DNA from: Gracilibacteraceae bacterium
Lineage (GTDB): Bacteria > Bacillota > Desulfitobacteriia > Desulfitobacteriales > Syntrophobotulaceae
Length of the DNA: 64,000 bases
Direction: 5' to 3'
Assembly (NCBI GenBank): GCA_031266805.1
Contig: JAISAH010000120.1
Coordinates: 22,784-86,783 of the forward strand
The notes under the pieces are model-generated. The model saw nothing but the letters and a program-made list of their open reading frames with translations. It made no database searches and had not been told where the DNA came from. Shown in pieces: positions 14,155 to 22,477 of this stretch. Both the position numbers and the translations under genes were made by a program. How positions within the stretch are numbered: position 1 is the first letter of the stretch; the number at the start of each line of letters is the position of its first letter.

Positions 14155-15000
14155 TCAGTGCAGCGGGTGTTCGGCGACCCGCCCGGCATAATACTCGTAC
14201 AGCGGCACCAGCAAGGAGTCATATTCTTTTTTCGCGCGTATCCAGTAAGAAATCAATTGTTTGATATTGCCGACCCGGTAATAGTTCGGCAGATCGTTCA
14301 GGATGAAAGCGCTGATGTCTCCCACGCAGCGCTCGCATTGACAGGTGGGGGAACTGTCGGCCATATCTTTGATGATAGTCGCCACGACTCGCTCCATCAC
14401 GTTTTCAATGAAGATCTCTTCGCGGGGGGGCGGCGCGTCCGGCTTGTGCCAGGGCGCGTTTTTCACCACGGCGCAGGCTAAAAGCATGGCGCTGGTGATT
14501 TCGGCAAAGTTTTTCTTGTAGTAAAAATCTTCCAGCGCCAGGGCCGGAGAAAAAACAGACACATATTTGGAGTTGATTTTGTTCAGTGTGATGGCGGCCG
14601 CTTCCATGCGGCAGCGCGCGCAGTGGCAGATGCCATAGTCGCGCAGCGTATCGCCGACGTGCTCCATGACGATATTATACATCAGGTTGACGGGTTGGCG
14701 GTAGTTTTCCGTAAAATCGCGCTGAACATTACTTGCGGGCGTCAGGGGGACGCGATTGTCCGTATCGTGAGGCAGATTCAAGCGGCGAGGCGGCGGAGCG
14801 GGACTCGCCGGCGGCGCCGCCGGTTTGGGCGCGGCTGCCGGCTGCGGGGCGGCCGCCGGTTGCGGCGGTTGCGGAACAACAATTTCGGGCGGATCCGTTT
14901 TCACGGCTTCCGGCGCCGCGCCGGCCTCGCTGCCGCCGGTCGGGATGATTTTTTCAAAAAGCCGCTCACTTTTTAAAGCTGATTTTTTCTTGCCTGCCAT
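14155..15000 (-). CDS. Tandem ComFB-domain protein
   Basis: A 281-residue protein with a Lys-rich start (MAGKKK), a Pro/Ala-rich linker (roughly residues 35-85) and two ComFB domains (PF10719). Each has the hallmark cysteines: CHCARCRMEAAAITLN in the first and CQCERCVGDISAFILN in the second, each preceded by a helix starting NIVMEHV or ENVMERV. Single-domain ComFB proteins are known from late competence loci and cyanobacteria, and I recall recent work describing ComFB as a cyclic dinucleotide receptor. The start at 15000 has GAGG six to seven bases upstream. It is the last gene of the extended che operon, which makes a signal-binding role in motility plausible but unproven. Confidence 0.8.
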   Translation of the reverse strand: MAGKKKSALKSERLFEKIIPTGGSEAGAAPEAVKTDPPEIVVPQPPQPAAAPQPAAAPKPAAPPASPAPPPRRLNLPHDTDNRVPLTPASNVQRDFTENYRQPVNLMYNIVMEHVGDTLRDYGICHCARCRMEAAAITLNKINSKYVSVFSPALALEDFYYKKNFAEITSAMLLACAVVKNAPWHKPDAPPPREEIFIENVMERVVATIIKDMADSSPTCQCERCVGDISAFILNDLPNYYRVGNIKQLISYWIRAKKEYDSLLVPLYEYYAGRVAEHPLH

Positions 15001-15059
15001 AGTATACCTCTTTTCGTACCCAGTTATTTCCAAAAAAATCAATTAATTTGTCCAAAGCC

Positions 15060-15821
15060 CTATAATCCTCTCTCTATTAATTCCTGTACCAGTTTTTTAT
15101 AATCACGCACCGCGTTGTTGCGCGGCATATATTTGAACATATTGACCTGCATGGACTGCGCTTCCGCGATGACCACGCTCGCGCGGACAGCGGCGTTCAG
15201 CAGGGGGAGGTTCAGCTCGTCGGCGATCATCTGAGCCGTGGCGCGGATTTCCCGGCTCAGAACAGTGCGGGCGTTATAGCGCGTGAGAACGATGCCGAGC
15301 ATCCGCAGGGCGGGGTTGCTGTATTCACGCACGCGAACCACCGTATCGTTCAGGCGGGCCAGCCCCTGGAGACTGAAGATGTCGGCCAGAATCGGGACGA
15401 GCAGCCCGTCCGCCGCCGTGAAAGCGTTGATCGTCAGCACGCTCAAAGCCGGCGGCGTGTCGACGATGATATAATCATAGACGGAGCGCACTTCACTTAA
15501 AGCGTTGCGCAGGATAAACTCCCAATTATTCTGCGCGGCGTCGATCTGGACGCTGCTCAACATTATGTTGCCGGCTATGACGTCGGCCAGCGGAGTTTTC
15601 TGGATCGCCTCGCCGGCGCCGCATTCTTTCGCCAGCACGTGATAGGCGGCGCGAACGTTTTCCGTCGCCGCTCCGAGGCTGAAACTCAAATTACCTTGCG
15701 GGTCAAGGTCGACAGCCAGAACTTTATTCCGGCCGCGCTTGAGACCCAAAGCCAAGGCGTTGGCCGTGGTGGTTTTTCCCACGCCGCCTTTTTGGTTAGC
15801 GACCGCGATCACGATGCCCAT
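15060..15821 (-). CDS. ParA/Soj-family ATPase in the che operon
   Basis: A 253-residue ParA with the deviant Walker A QKGGVGKTT (Lys11 and Lys16), switch I DLDPQGNLS, Walker B YIIVDTPPALS. No ParB or parS-like gene lies next to it. Its place, 20 to 60 bases from the FtsA-like and ComFB genes, makes it unlike the chromosomal parAB locus. ParA homologues encoded in che clusters (ParC in Vibrio, PpfA in Rhodobacter) position chemoreceptor arrays, so such a role is inferred. An FlhG-type role in flagellar number is an alternative, since flhF/flhG are missing from the flagellar operon, though it lacks obvious FlhG N-terminal features. Confidence 0.85.
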   Translation of the reverse strand: MGIVIAVANQKGGVGKTTTANALALGLKRGRNKVLAVDLDPQGNLSFSLGAATENVRAAYHVLAKECGAGEAIQKTPLADVIAGNIMLSSVQIDAAQNNWEFILRNALSEVRSVYDYIIVDTPPALSVLTINAFTAADGLLVPILADIFSLQGLARLNDTVVRVREYSNPALRMLGIVLTRYNARTVLSREIRATAQMIADELNLPLLNAAVRASVVIAEAQSMQVNMFKYMPRNNAVRDYKKLVQELIERGL

Positions 15822-15860
15822 GCCAGTGTCCTCCTGATACAGACTGCCAAATCCGGTTTT

Positions 15861-17840
15861 TTACTCAATAATAACGGCGTCTCCCGATTTCAACTCGGCG
15901 CTGAAAGGCGCTTCCCGACCGTTCAGCCGGCAGCGCAGCCCCAGCGCCCGTCTTTCCAATATGTCTTTTTCCACATAGTTGAACAAATCCAGCAGAAGAT
16001 ACGCGCTCCCGTCCGCTTTCGGCGTCAGGCGAACAGCCTTGTCATTCAGCTCCAGCAGGATCGTCTCGCGCCGCCCTTCCGCTTCCCGCGCGGGGTCAAA
16101 CGAGGTCAGCAGATCGCCCGGGTTCAGCAGATCGCCGGCCGCGGCCGGAACACCGTTCAGCCAGTAGGATTCCTGCTGCGGGTCCAGATGGATCAACTGC
16201 GCGAAATCCCCGAACCTGAGTATCTCCACCGTGCGGACCTCGTCCCCGTCGGCTATTTCATCGTTCTCGCGGGCGAACTGCCCGTTCCGCAAAACCCATA
16301 CGCCGGCGTAGTATTCCCGCTCATCGACCATGACCATAAAACGGCGATAGGCCGGCGCCGCTTCTTTCACGCTCCGCCGGGCGTCCACGCCGCTCACCGC
16401 CGGGATGAAACCGATCTCATCCCCTTCGCTCACCTGAGCGTCCAGAGAAGCCGCCTCCCCGTTCAGCCTGATTTGCGCGGGCCGCGCCAGTTCGCCGCTT
16501 ATAGTCGTCAGGCGCCCGTCCATGTAAAAACGCAGCGGCTTTCCCATATGGCCGACTAATTGCTCATACTTGTAATACCCGCTTAAAATGAGGATGTCCG
16601 AGACTTTGACGCCCTCGTAGCTGTACTGCCGGATTTTTTTCCCGTTCACCGTGACCGTCCCAAAGGAATGGCCGCCCTCTTGCAAAGCCGTCCAGGCTAT
16701 GCCTAGCGGCGTGATATACTCCGGACTTTCCAGTCCCGCCGACTCGGGAGTCCCGTGCAGCACCCGCTGGATATGCGTGGCGCCGCCTACGGCGACTCGG
16801 TGTTCGTCCATACCGAGTTTTTGGGCGAACGCGGCAGTCAGCTCCGGGTATTGACTGCCGCCGCCCACAAGGAAAAGCGCGGTAGGCGCGGTTTCGTTGA
16901 TAGCCAGTATTTTTTCCGTCACCTCGCTCACGAGCAGATCAACAGCGGAGCGGGCCGCGGCCATTATCTCCGTGTTCGGCGCCGTCTGAGTCAGGCCCAG
17001 GATATCGACGAATACCACTTCTTCGCGTTCGGTCAAGTTTTGTTTTATTTTTTCCGCCGTGGTAAAATCAACCAGCATAGCCTGCATAATAGCCTCGGTG
17101 ATCTCGTCGCCGGCCACCGTGACCATATCGTAGCCGATGACGGCGCCGGCGCGGGAAACCGCGATATCCGAGGTGCCGGCTCCTATGTCCACGAGCGCCA
17201 GATTCAACATGCGCAGCTCCGGCGGTATCACGACGTTCATGGCCGCGATCGGCTCCAGCGTCAGACTGCCGACTTCCAGACCGCTGCCGTCCATAGCGGC
17301 GTACAGACCTTCCACGACTATTTTAGGCAAAAAAGCTGTTATCAAAGTCATCTCAAACTCTGCGCCTTTGTGCCCGGCCGCGGTGCTTAACTCATAGCCG
17401 TCCAGCACTTGGCGGCTGACGGTATGGCCGACGCAGTAAAAAGCGGCGCGTTCGCCGCTTTCCTTGTTCAGCTCCGCCTGAGCCAGCGCTACCGCTTCCA
17501 TTTCCAAGTTGCGCAGCATCTCGGTCGTGAGTACCTCGCCCTCGCCCAGCAGACGGCGCAAAGTCACCATCCGCGTGCGCAAAGCCCGCCCGGCGGCGGC
17601 GATCGCCACATCAGGCAGTTTTATGTTCAGCTTTTGTTCTAAAGAGGTCTTAACCTTGCCGACACAGGCGCTGACATGGGCGATATCGTCCACTTGCCCG
17701 TCTATCATCGCCCGTTTGCCGTGTTCTATGATCTCCGCGCCCAAAAGCCGCATTTTTCCGTCCGCCAAATGGCAGACCAAACCGATAACGGTACGGGTCC
17801 CGATGTCGAGAGCGAATACCGCGCGTTCCGCCGAATCCAT
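15861..17840 (-). CDS. FtsA/PilM-like actin-fold ATPase with C-terminal MoaD-like modules
   Basis: A 659-residue protein. Residues 1-390 are an actin-fold core like FtsA, PilM or MreB: phosphate-1 LDIGTRTVIG (11-20), phosphate-2 VDIGAGTSDIAV (217-228), adenosine motif FLVGGGSQ (323-330), and an inserted region around 90-170 in the 1C position. Residues 395-659 hold repeated beta-rich modules with an LNG-x(n)-GD-x-[IV] pattern at about 459-484, 517-535, 561-578 and 639-658. The first reads LNGEAASLDAQVSEGDEIGF then IPAVSG, strikingly like the end of MoaD/ThiS beta-grasp proteins. No C-terminal amphipathic membrane helix of FtsA is evident. It lies between the EAL-HDOD and ParA genes. It is clearly not the division gene ftsA; its role is unknown. 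Confidence 0.8.
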   Translation of the reverse strand: MDSAERAVFALDIGTRTVIGLVCHLADGKMRLLGAEIIEHGKRAMIDGQVDDIAHVSACVGKVKTSLEQKLNIKLPDVAIAAAGRALRTRMVTLRRLLGEGEVLTTEMLRNLEMEAVALAQAELNKESGERAAFYCVGHTVSRQVLDGYELSTAAGHKGAEFEMTLITAFLPKIVVEGLYAAMDGSGLEVGSLTLEPIAAMNVVIPPELRMLNLALVDIGAGTSDIAVSRAGAVIGYDMVTVAGDEITEAIMQAMLVDFTTAEKIKQNLTEREEVVFVDILGLTQTAPNTEIMAAARSAVDLLVSEVTEKILAINETAPTALFLVGGGSQYPELTAAFAQKLGMDEHRVAVGGATHIQRVLHGTPESAGLESPEYITPLGIAWTALQEGGHSFGTVTVNGKKIRQYSYEGVKVSDILILSGYYKYEQLVGHMGKPLRFYMDGRLTTISGELARPAQIRLNGEAASLDAQVSEGDEIGFIPAVSGVDARRSVKEAAPAYRRFMVMVDEREYYAGVWVLRNGQFARENDEIADGDEVRTVEILRFGDFAQLIHLDPQQESYWLNGVPAAAGDLLNPGDLLTSFDPAREAEGRRETILLELNDKAVRLTPKADGSAYLLLDLFNYVEKDILERRALGLRCRLNGREAPFSAELKSGDAVIIE

Positions 17841-17858
17841 TTTTCCCTCCCCGAAATA

Positions 17859-19103
17859 TCAATTGGCGGGACTCATCAGGTCTCCCCAAGTTTGGGACAC
17901 GTTTTTCACACATTGCAGATAGGATTCGATGACCGATTCCTCCGGCAGACCGAGTTCCGCGGCCAAGCTCGTCACTTCCCGCCAATCAGCCTGCTCGTGC
18001 GCCAAGATCAAACGATAGAGCAGTCCCATCGAGCCCTTCTTCTCCAGCAGCGCCTCGTTGACCTCGTCGCTCAGCGGCAGTTCCGCCAGAATGGTCGCGA
18101 GGTTGTTTTCCAGCAGCTGGTCCAGCACCGAAAACATGCCGACCAGATAACAATCCGCGTGCTTTTGCTGTAATTTCGCTATCTGCATGGCCAAAGTCTG
18201 CGCTATCTCGCCTCGCTGAAAAGCCAGCCGGATCAAAACGTCGGAACCCGCGCGGCTGGTCGCGCCAAAGCTCAAAAGATATACCCAGTCCAGCAGCTGG
18301 CGCATCCCGACGATGACCACCGCCTGCTTGATATTGGCGATGCGCGTCCGCAAGGCGAAATAAGCGGAGTTCACCAGACGGAGCAATTGATAGCTCATGG
18401 TCACGTCGCTGGTTATAATGGACGCTATTTCATCCACATTAGGCTCCGGCAACACGAGCTGGCTCATGAGCCGCAGGAAATTTATCTGATTATGCTCAAT
18501 TTTCTTGCCTTCAACGGCCACGGGTTCGGCAAAGAAATGGCCTTGCACCTGATGAAATCCGAAAGAGCGCGCCCGCTCAAAATCCGCCTGCGTGTTCACG
18601 TTCGTGGCCATCAGCTTTTTGTTCAGGCCGAGACAAACGCGCACGATATGGGTCAGAGACGTTTCCGTTGTTTTTTCAATGTCCAGGCTGATGATATCGA
18701 CGAGATCCAACAGATTGAAATACCGCTGGGCGAACATGAAATCATTGAAAACAAAGGAATAGCCGTCTTCACGTAATTTATACAATTCCTGCAGCAAAGG
18801 CGTATTTACCGAGGCGCTGTCGTCGATCTGGATGACAAGTTTATCTTTGTGAAATAATTTGCTGACATTTTCCCGGATCAACTGACTCGTAAACGTCAGA
18901 TACAGTGGCATATCATCTGTAAAAAGCTGGGAGTCAGCGGACGAGAAAATCTCCCCGATCACTTTCGCCGCGCTCTCGCTGGAAACAGGCTCGTCATTCA
19001 GCATCGGGCCGTCACTGTCACTGTACATCAGGGCGTAAGCGCAGATCTTCTCCGTCTCCACACTGATAATCGGCTGTCTGACTATTGAAGCAGGCACGTC
19101 CAT
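17859..19103 (-). CDS. EAL-HDOD protein with degenerate EAL domain (YuxH type)
   Basis: A 414-residue protein. Residues 1-200 form an EAL-like fold: VRQPIISVETEKICAYAL at the start, and QVQGHFFAEP at the end. The catalytic residues are lost: the EAL motif is replaced by YALMYS, and the DDFG loop by FNDF, so cyclic-di-GMP hydrolysis is unlikely. Residues about 215-400 form an HDOD domain (MSYQLLRLVNSAYF, QAVVIVGMRQLLDW). Such proteins act as signalling adaptors. The start ATG at 19101-19103 matches the family's MDVFVARQPI beginning, although AAGGAGG is only about two bases upstream; GTG two codons later has better spacing. It belongs to the extended che operon. Confidence 0.85.
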   Translation of the reverse strand: MDVPASIVRQPIISVETEKICAYALMYSDSDGPMLNDEPVSSESAAKVIGEIFSSADSQLFTDDMPLYLTFTSQLIRENVSKLFHKDKLVIQIDDSASVNTPLLQELYKLREDGYSFVFNDFMFAQRYFNLLDLVDIISLDIEKTTETSLTHIVRVCLGLNKKLMATNVNTQADFERARSFGFHQVQGHFFAEPVAVEGKKIEHNQINFLRLMSQLVLPEPNVDEIASIITSDVTMSYQLLRLVNSAYFALRTRIANIKQAVVIVGMRQLLDWVYLLSFGATSRAGSDVLIRLAFQRGEIAQTLAMQIAKLQQKHADCYLVGMFSVLDQLLENNLATILAELPLSDEVNEALLEKKGSMGLLYRLILAHEQADWREVTSLAAELGLPEESVIESYLQCVKNVSQTWGDLMSPAN

Positions 19104-19115
19104 TCCCTCCTTGGT

Positions 19116-19143
19116 CTTGTCACGGCTGACGCCGGTTTTTTTT
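19116..19143. repeat. Fragment of repeat family A
   Basis: TTGTCACGGCTGACGCCGGT followed by eight T, closely matching 2524-2551 of the full-length copy (TGTCACGGCTGTCGCCGGT then CTTTTTT). It fills the 41-base gap between the charged-helix gene and the EAL-HDOD gene. Confidence 0.5.
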
Positions 19144-19144
19144 C

Positions 19145-20785
19145 CTAATGAGCGGAGCCTTCTTCCGGCGAGGCTTCCCCGGATTCCGGCGTCACAGCGG
19201 TCACGGGCGTCACATTTTCCACCGGTCCAAAAATCGTCCCCGTCAGCACGCAAAGCAATTGCTCGTTGTCGGTCAGCAGATTCGAAAGCTGCCAGTCTCG
19301 CCCGACCCTGTCCATATGGACCGACACTACCGCTGTTTTTTTGTCCGGCGCGGCAGCCAGTTCCCGTTCGATCAACGCGATCATGGACTGTTCCAGTTCT
19401 TCGCTGGTGGACTGCTGCGTCACAAACGGGCCGTAATTCTCCCGCCAGTATTTACTGGGGATTTGTTCCATGACGGATGCCAGATCATAATATTGAAAAC
19501 TGACGCTGACCGCGGCGGTGCGGCCTTCGATCTCGGCGCCCGCTACCGAATAGGAAAAGTCGCCTAATTTGGCGATGAGCGCCTCTTTGGCCGGAGCGTA
19601 AGCCTCCCGCGTAAATATCCGCTCAAAAACAGGCCCTTGAAAAAACTCCGGCTGCGTAATAGCCGTCATGCCGAATACTTTTTGCTGCGTCAGCCATAAA
19701 TCAACCGCCGGCTCCGGCGGCGAAACTTCAAGAAAAATCTTGTAGGCCGCGAACCCGCCTCCAGCCAAAAGCCCCAGCGCCACAACGCCGATGATGAGAA
19801 TCAGGAGTTTGCCGGCAAGGAATCCTTCACTCACTTTGACTCCCTGCGCCCGCGCCGCCTGACGCCGCTCTATTTCCGCTATCTGCCGCCGCGCCTTGTC
19901 CGAACGTTTTTGCTCCTTGCGTTCCCGCGCTTCCTGACGGGCTCGCTCTTTGCGTTCTTTTTCCTGTTCTCCCCATATAGGGTCTTTTTTTTGCCGGCTG
20001 TTGTTTTCTTTTTCTTCCCGCTTTTTCGCGGCGGCTTCTTTTTTTCTGTCTCGTTCCGCTTTCTTCTGTTCCGCCGAACGCGCTTTCTGCTCCTCCTTTT
20101 TTTGCTTGGCTTCTGCTTTATTCTGCGCCTTGGCGGCTTTCTCCTGCAATTTGTTCTCGTTTTCCAGCCGTTTCCGCTCTAATTGCTCCTCGCGCCACTG
20201 AGGATCCAGCTTTTGCCGCCGTTTTTCCTCCCGTTCCTGCAGTTTTTGCTTTTTTTGCTCGTCCCTGCGCTCCCGCTCCTTCTCCCGCCGCATGGCCGCC
20301 ATCTGTTCCTTGGCCGTTTTTTTCTGCCGCGCCTGCTCTTTCGCTTTTGCTTTAAGTTCGTCCTGTTCCCGCCGCCATTCCGGATCCAGACGCATCTCTT
20401 TCTGCAGCAATTTCGTTTTGCGGCGCTGCTCGGCCGTCGCTTTTTTGCGCAGCGCCGCCAGCGCTTTATTGTTTTTGCTCAGCAGCTTGCGTTTTTGCCT
20501 GTCCAGTTTGCCCAAAACCTTCTCGGCCTTGCGCTCGACGACAAAAGGCGGATCTTTCATGTTCATGGACAGCTTGCGCACAGCCTGCTTTTTTTTCATT
20601 TCAATGCTGTTGAGCGCGACTTTCTGTTTCATCTCGATGCCGCGCCGCTTCATTTCTTCTCTGCGCCTGGCGGCCGCTTCCATCTGCCTGTCCTGCTGTT
20701 CGCGCCTTTTTTTCATTTGTTCCGCCGTCGCGTCCCGAATAGCCTGGGCTTCGGCGCTGACAACCGCGTTTTTTCTTGCCGCCAT
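19145..20785 (-). CDS. Charged-helix membrane protein with DPxW repeats (unrecognised)
   Basis: A 546-residue protein that I do not recognise. Residues 1-315 are almost entirely Lys, Arg, Glu, Gln and Ala, predicted as one very long charged helix in the cytoplasm. A single membrane helix follows at about 325-351, then an outside domain of about 195 residues with a predicted alpha/beta character. The helix contains a repeated break: DPEW (134-137), DPQW (194-197), DPIW (268-271), and a weaker DPPF (78-81), each inside a [LK]DPxW-x(2)-EQ-x(1-2)-E-like context. It sits between cheW and the EAL-HDOD gene, 11 bases from cheW. A ruler or scaffold that ties the chemosensory array to the membrane is a guess from this shape and position. 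Confidence 0.75.
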   Translation of the reverse strand: MAARKNAVVSAEAQAIRDATAEQMKKRREQQDRQMEAAARRREEMKRRGIEMKQKVALNSIEMKKKQAVRKLSMNMKDPPFVVERKAEKVLGKLDRQKRKLLSKNNKALAALRKKATAEQRRKTKLLQKEMRLDPEWRREQDELKAKAKEQARQKKTAKEQMAAMRREKERERRDEQKKQKLQEREEKRRQKLDPQWREEQLERKRLENENKLQEKAAKAQNKAEAKQKKEEQKARSAEQKKAERDRKKEAAAKKREEKENNSRQKKDPIWGEQEKERKERARQEARERKEQKRSDKARRQIAEIERRQAARAQGVKVSEGFLAGKLLILIIGVVALGLLAGGGFAAYKIFLEVSPPEPAVDLWLTQQKVFGMTAITQPEFFQGPVFERIFTREAYAPAKEALIAKLGDFSYSVAGAEIEGRTAAVSVSFQYYDLASVMEQIPSKYWRENYGPFVTQQSTSEELEQSMIALIERELAAAPDKKTAVVSVHMDRVGRDWQLSNLLTDNEQLLCVLTGTIFGPVENVTPVTAVTPESGEASPEEGSAH

Positions 20786-20796
20786 GCGTCAATTCC

Positions 20797-21297
20797 TCAC
20801 ATCTGTGATACGTCTAAAGCCGCTACTTCTTCCTCGTTCAGCAAACGCTGACTGTCCAGCAAAAGAATCATTTTACCCAGCCGTTTGCCTACTCCGATGA
20901 TAAACCGATGGGCGTAAGAGCCGGTCAATCTCGGCGCCGGTTCCACATCGCCCTGATCGATATCCACCACTTCCTGCACTTCGTCCACGATAAAACCGAT
21001 ATCCAGTTCATTGATATTCGTGATGATGATGCAGGTGCGGCTGTCATAGGGTTTTTCCGGCATATGGAAACGAAGCCGCACATCGACGACCGGGATGATC
21101 CGGCCGCGCAGATTGATGATCCCTTTGGCGTAGCCCGAAAACTGGGGCACCTGGGCTATCGGGCATAAACTGATTATCTCCACGACATCGCTGATAGAAA
21201 TGCCAAAAGACTGCTCGTCGATCGCAAATGTTAAATATTGATTGAGAGCGACCACTGTTTCCTGTTCCTGCAGTTCCGCCTGCTGTAGCCAATCCAT
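20797..21297 (-). CDS. cheW: Chemotaxis coupling protein CheW (second copy)
   Basis: A 166-residue CheW-like protein: YLTFAIDEQSFGISISDVVE, GIINLRGRIIPVVDVRLRF and LLLDSQRLL. It couples receptors to CheA P5. The start is ATG at 21295-21297 with GGAGG seven bases upstream; the longer reading runs through cheB sequence. It differs from the other CheW (23,332-23,799) in length and N-terminus, having an added MDWLQQAELQEQE leader, and it adjoins the charged-helix protein gene. Confidence 0.93.
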   Translation of the reverse strand: MDWLQQAELQEQETVVALNQYLTFAIDEQSFGISISDVVEIISLCPIAQVPQFSGYAKGIINLRGRIIPVVDVRLRFHMPEKPYDSRTCIIITNINELDIGFIVDEVQEVVDIDQGDVEPAPRLTGSYAHRFIIGVGKRLGKMILLLDSQRLLNEEEVAALDVSQM

Positions 21298-21358
21298 CCC
21301 TTTTCCTCCTTCACCGTATGACGCCGCCGCCCGGCGTGTTCGCTCGCCGGGCGGCGCG

Positions 21359-22456
21359 CTACTGCCGGCGGCGCAAATACTGCAGCACTTCGCTGGCAAT
21401 GAGGTCCAGTCCTGTTTCCTTGCAGACGGCGCCTTTTTTGAAAGCCACCATCGGCATGCCGTACACAACACAACTGTCCTTATCCTGGCCTAACGTGTAA
21501 GCGCCGGCCTTGCGCAGCAAAAGCAGCCCGTCGGCGCCGTCCCCGCCCATGCCGGTCATGATTACGCCGACCGCGTCGCTTTTGGCGACCCGCGCCACGG
21601 AAGTAAACAGATAGTCCACGGAAGGGCAATGCCCGCTCACTTTCTCTCCGGCGGCCACCTTGACCGCGTAGCCGAAAGGAGCTGTTTCCAAGCCCATCTG
21701 GAAGCCGCCGGGCGCTATCAGGATACACCCCGTCATCACCGGATCGTGATTTTCCGCTTCCTTGACCCGCATAGCGCAGATCTTATCCAGCCTTTCCGCG
21801 AACATCCGGGTAAATCCGGCCGGCATATGCTGGGTGACGACGATACCGGGCGTGTCGGCCGGAAAACGCCGCAGCACCTCGGCCAGAGCGTCCGTTCCTC
21901 CGGTCGAGGCGCCGAAAGCCAGTATGGTTTTGGCCGAACTCTTAGCGGCCGGGGCGGGGCGCAGTGCGGCAAGGGGCGCGGGCGCCGCCGGAGCCGGAGC
22001 AGGAACCGGAGCGGGAGCCGCCGCTCCGTCGGAAGCGGCGGCGCGGCGGCCGAACCGGAGATGGGCTACCGACGCGATCTGGATCTTTGCCGACAAGTCG
22101 GCAAAGAACGTGTCCAGGGCTTCCTTCCCGCCTTTGGGTTTGGGGACAAAATCCACGGCGCCGGCCGCCAGGATGTCGAAAACCCGCGCGTCCAGAGAAC
22201 TGACCATCACCACGGGCAAAGGTTTGGCGCTCATGAGTTTTTTCAAAAAATCAATGCCGTTCATGCCGGGCATTTCCACATCAAGCGTCAGCACATCCGG
22301 CCTGAGCTCGCGGATCTTGTTTTCCGCGTCCTGGGCGTCCGCCGCCGTCCCCACCACCTCGATTCGGTCGTCCTGCCTCAGCCCGTTTGTGAGGACGCCG
22401 CGAAAAAAGTGAGAATCGTCAACTATCAGGACGCGTATTTTCTTTTTGACCACCAT
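21359..22456 (-). CDS. cheB: Receptor methylesterase CheB
   Basis: A 365-residue methylesterase/glutamine deamidase with an N-terminal receiver domain (VLIVDDSHFFRG, Asp in LTLDVEMPGMNG), an Ala/Pro-rich linker (about 145-175) and a C-terminal catalytic domain with Ser in FGASTGGTDAL, His in TQHMPAGFT and Asp in GMGGDGADG. It removes methyl groups from receptors, activated by CheA-P. It lies between cheR and the second cheW. Confidence 0.96.
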   Translation of the reverse strand: MVVKKKIRVLIVDDSHFFRGVLTNGLRQDDRIEVVGTAADAQDAENKIRELRPDVLTLDVEMPGMNGIDFLKKLMSAKPLPVVMVSSLDARVFDILAAGAVDFVPKPKGGKEALDTFFADLSAKIQIASVAHLRFGRRAAASDGAAAPAPVPAPAPAAPAPLAALRPAPAAKSSAKTILAFGASTGGTDALAEVLRRFPADTPGIVVTQHMPAGFTRMFAERLDKICAMRVKEAENHDPVMTGCILIAPGGFQMGLETAPFGYAVKVAAGEKVSGHCPSVDYLFTSVARVAKSDAVGVIMTGMGGDGADGLLLLRKAGAYTLGQDKDSCVVYGMPMVAFKKGAVCKETGLDLIASEVLQYLRRRQ

Positions 22457-22477
22457 ATCTGCACCTCGTTTCCGCGG

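Noticed and set aside
14155..14160. Terminator of the extended che operon at its end
   Set aside because: The hairpin at 14,128-14,149 has a T-run only in the clpP direction; none was found for the minus strand.
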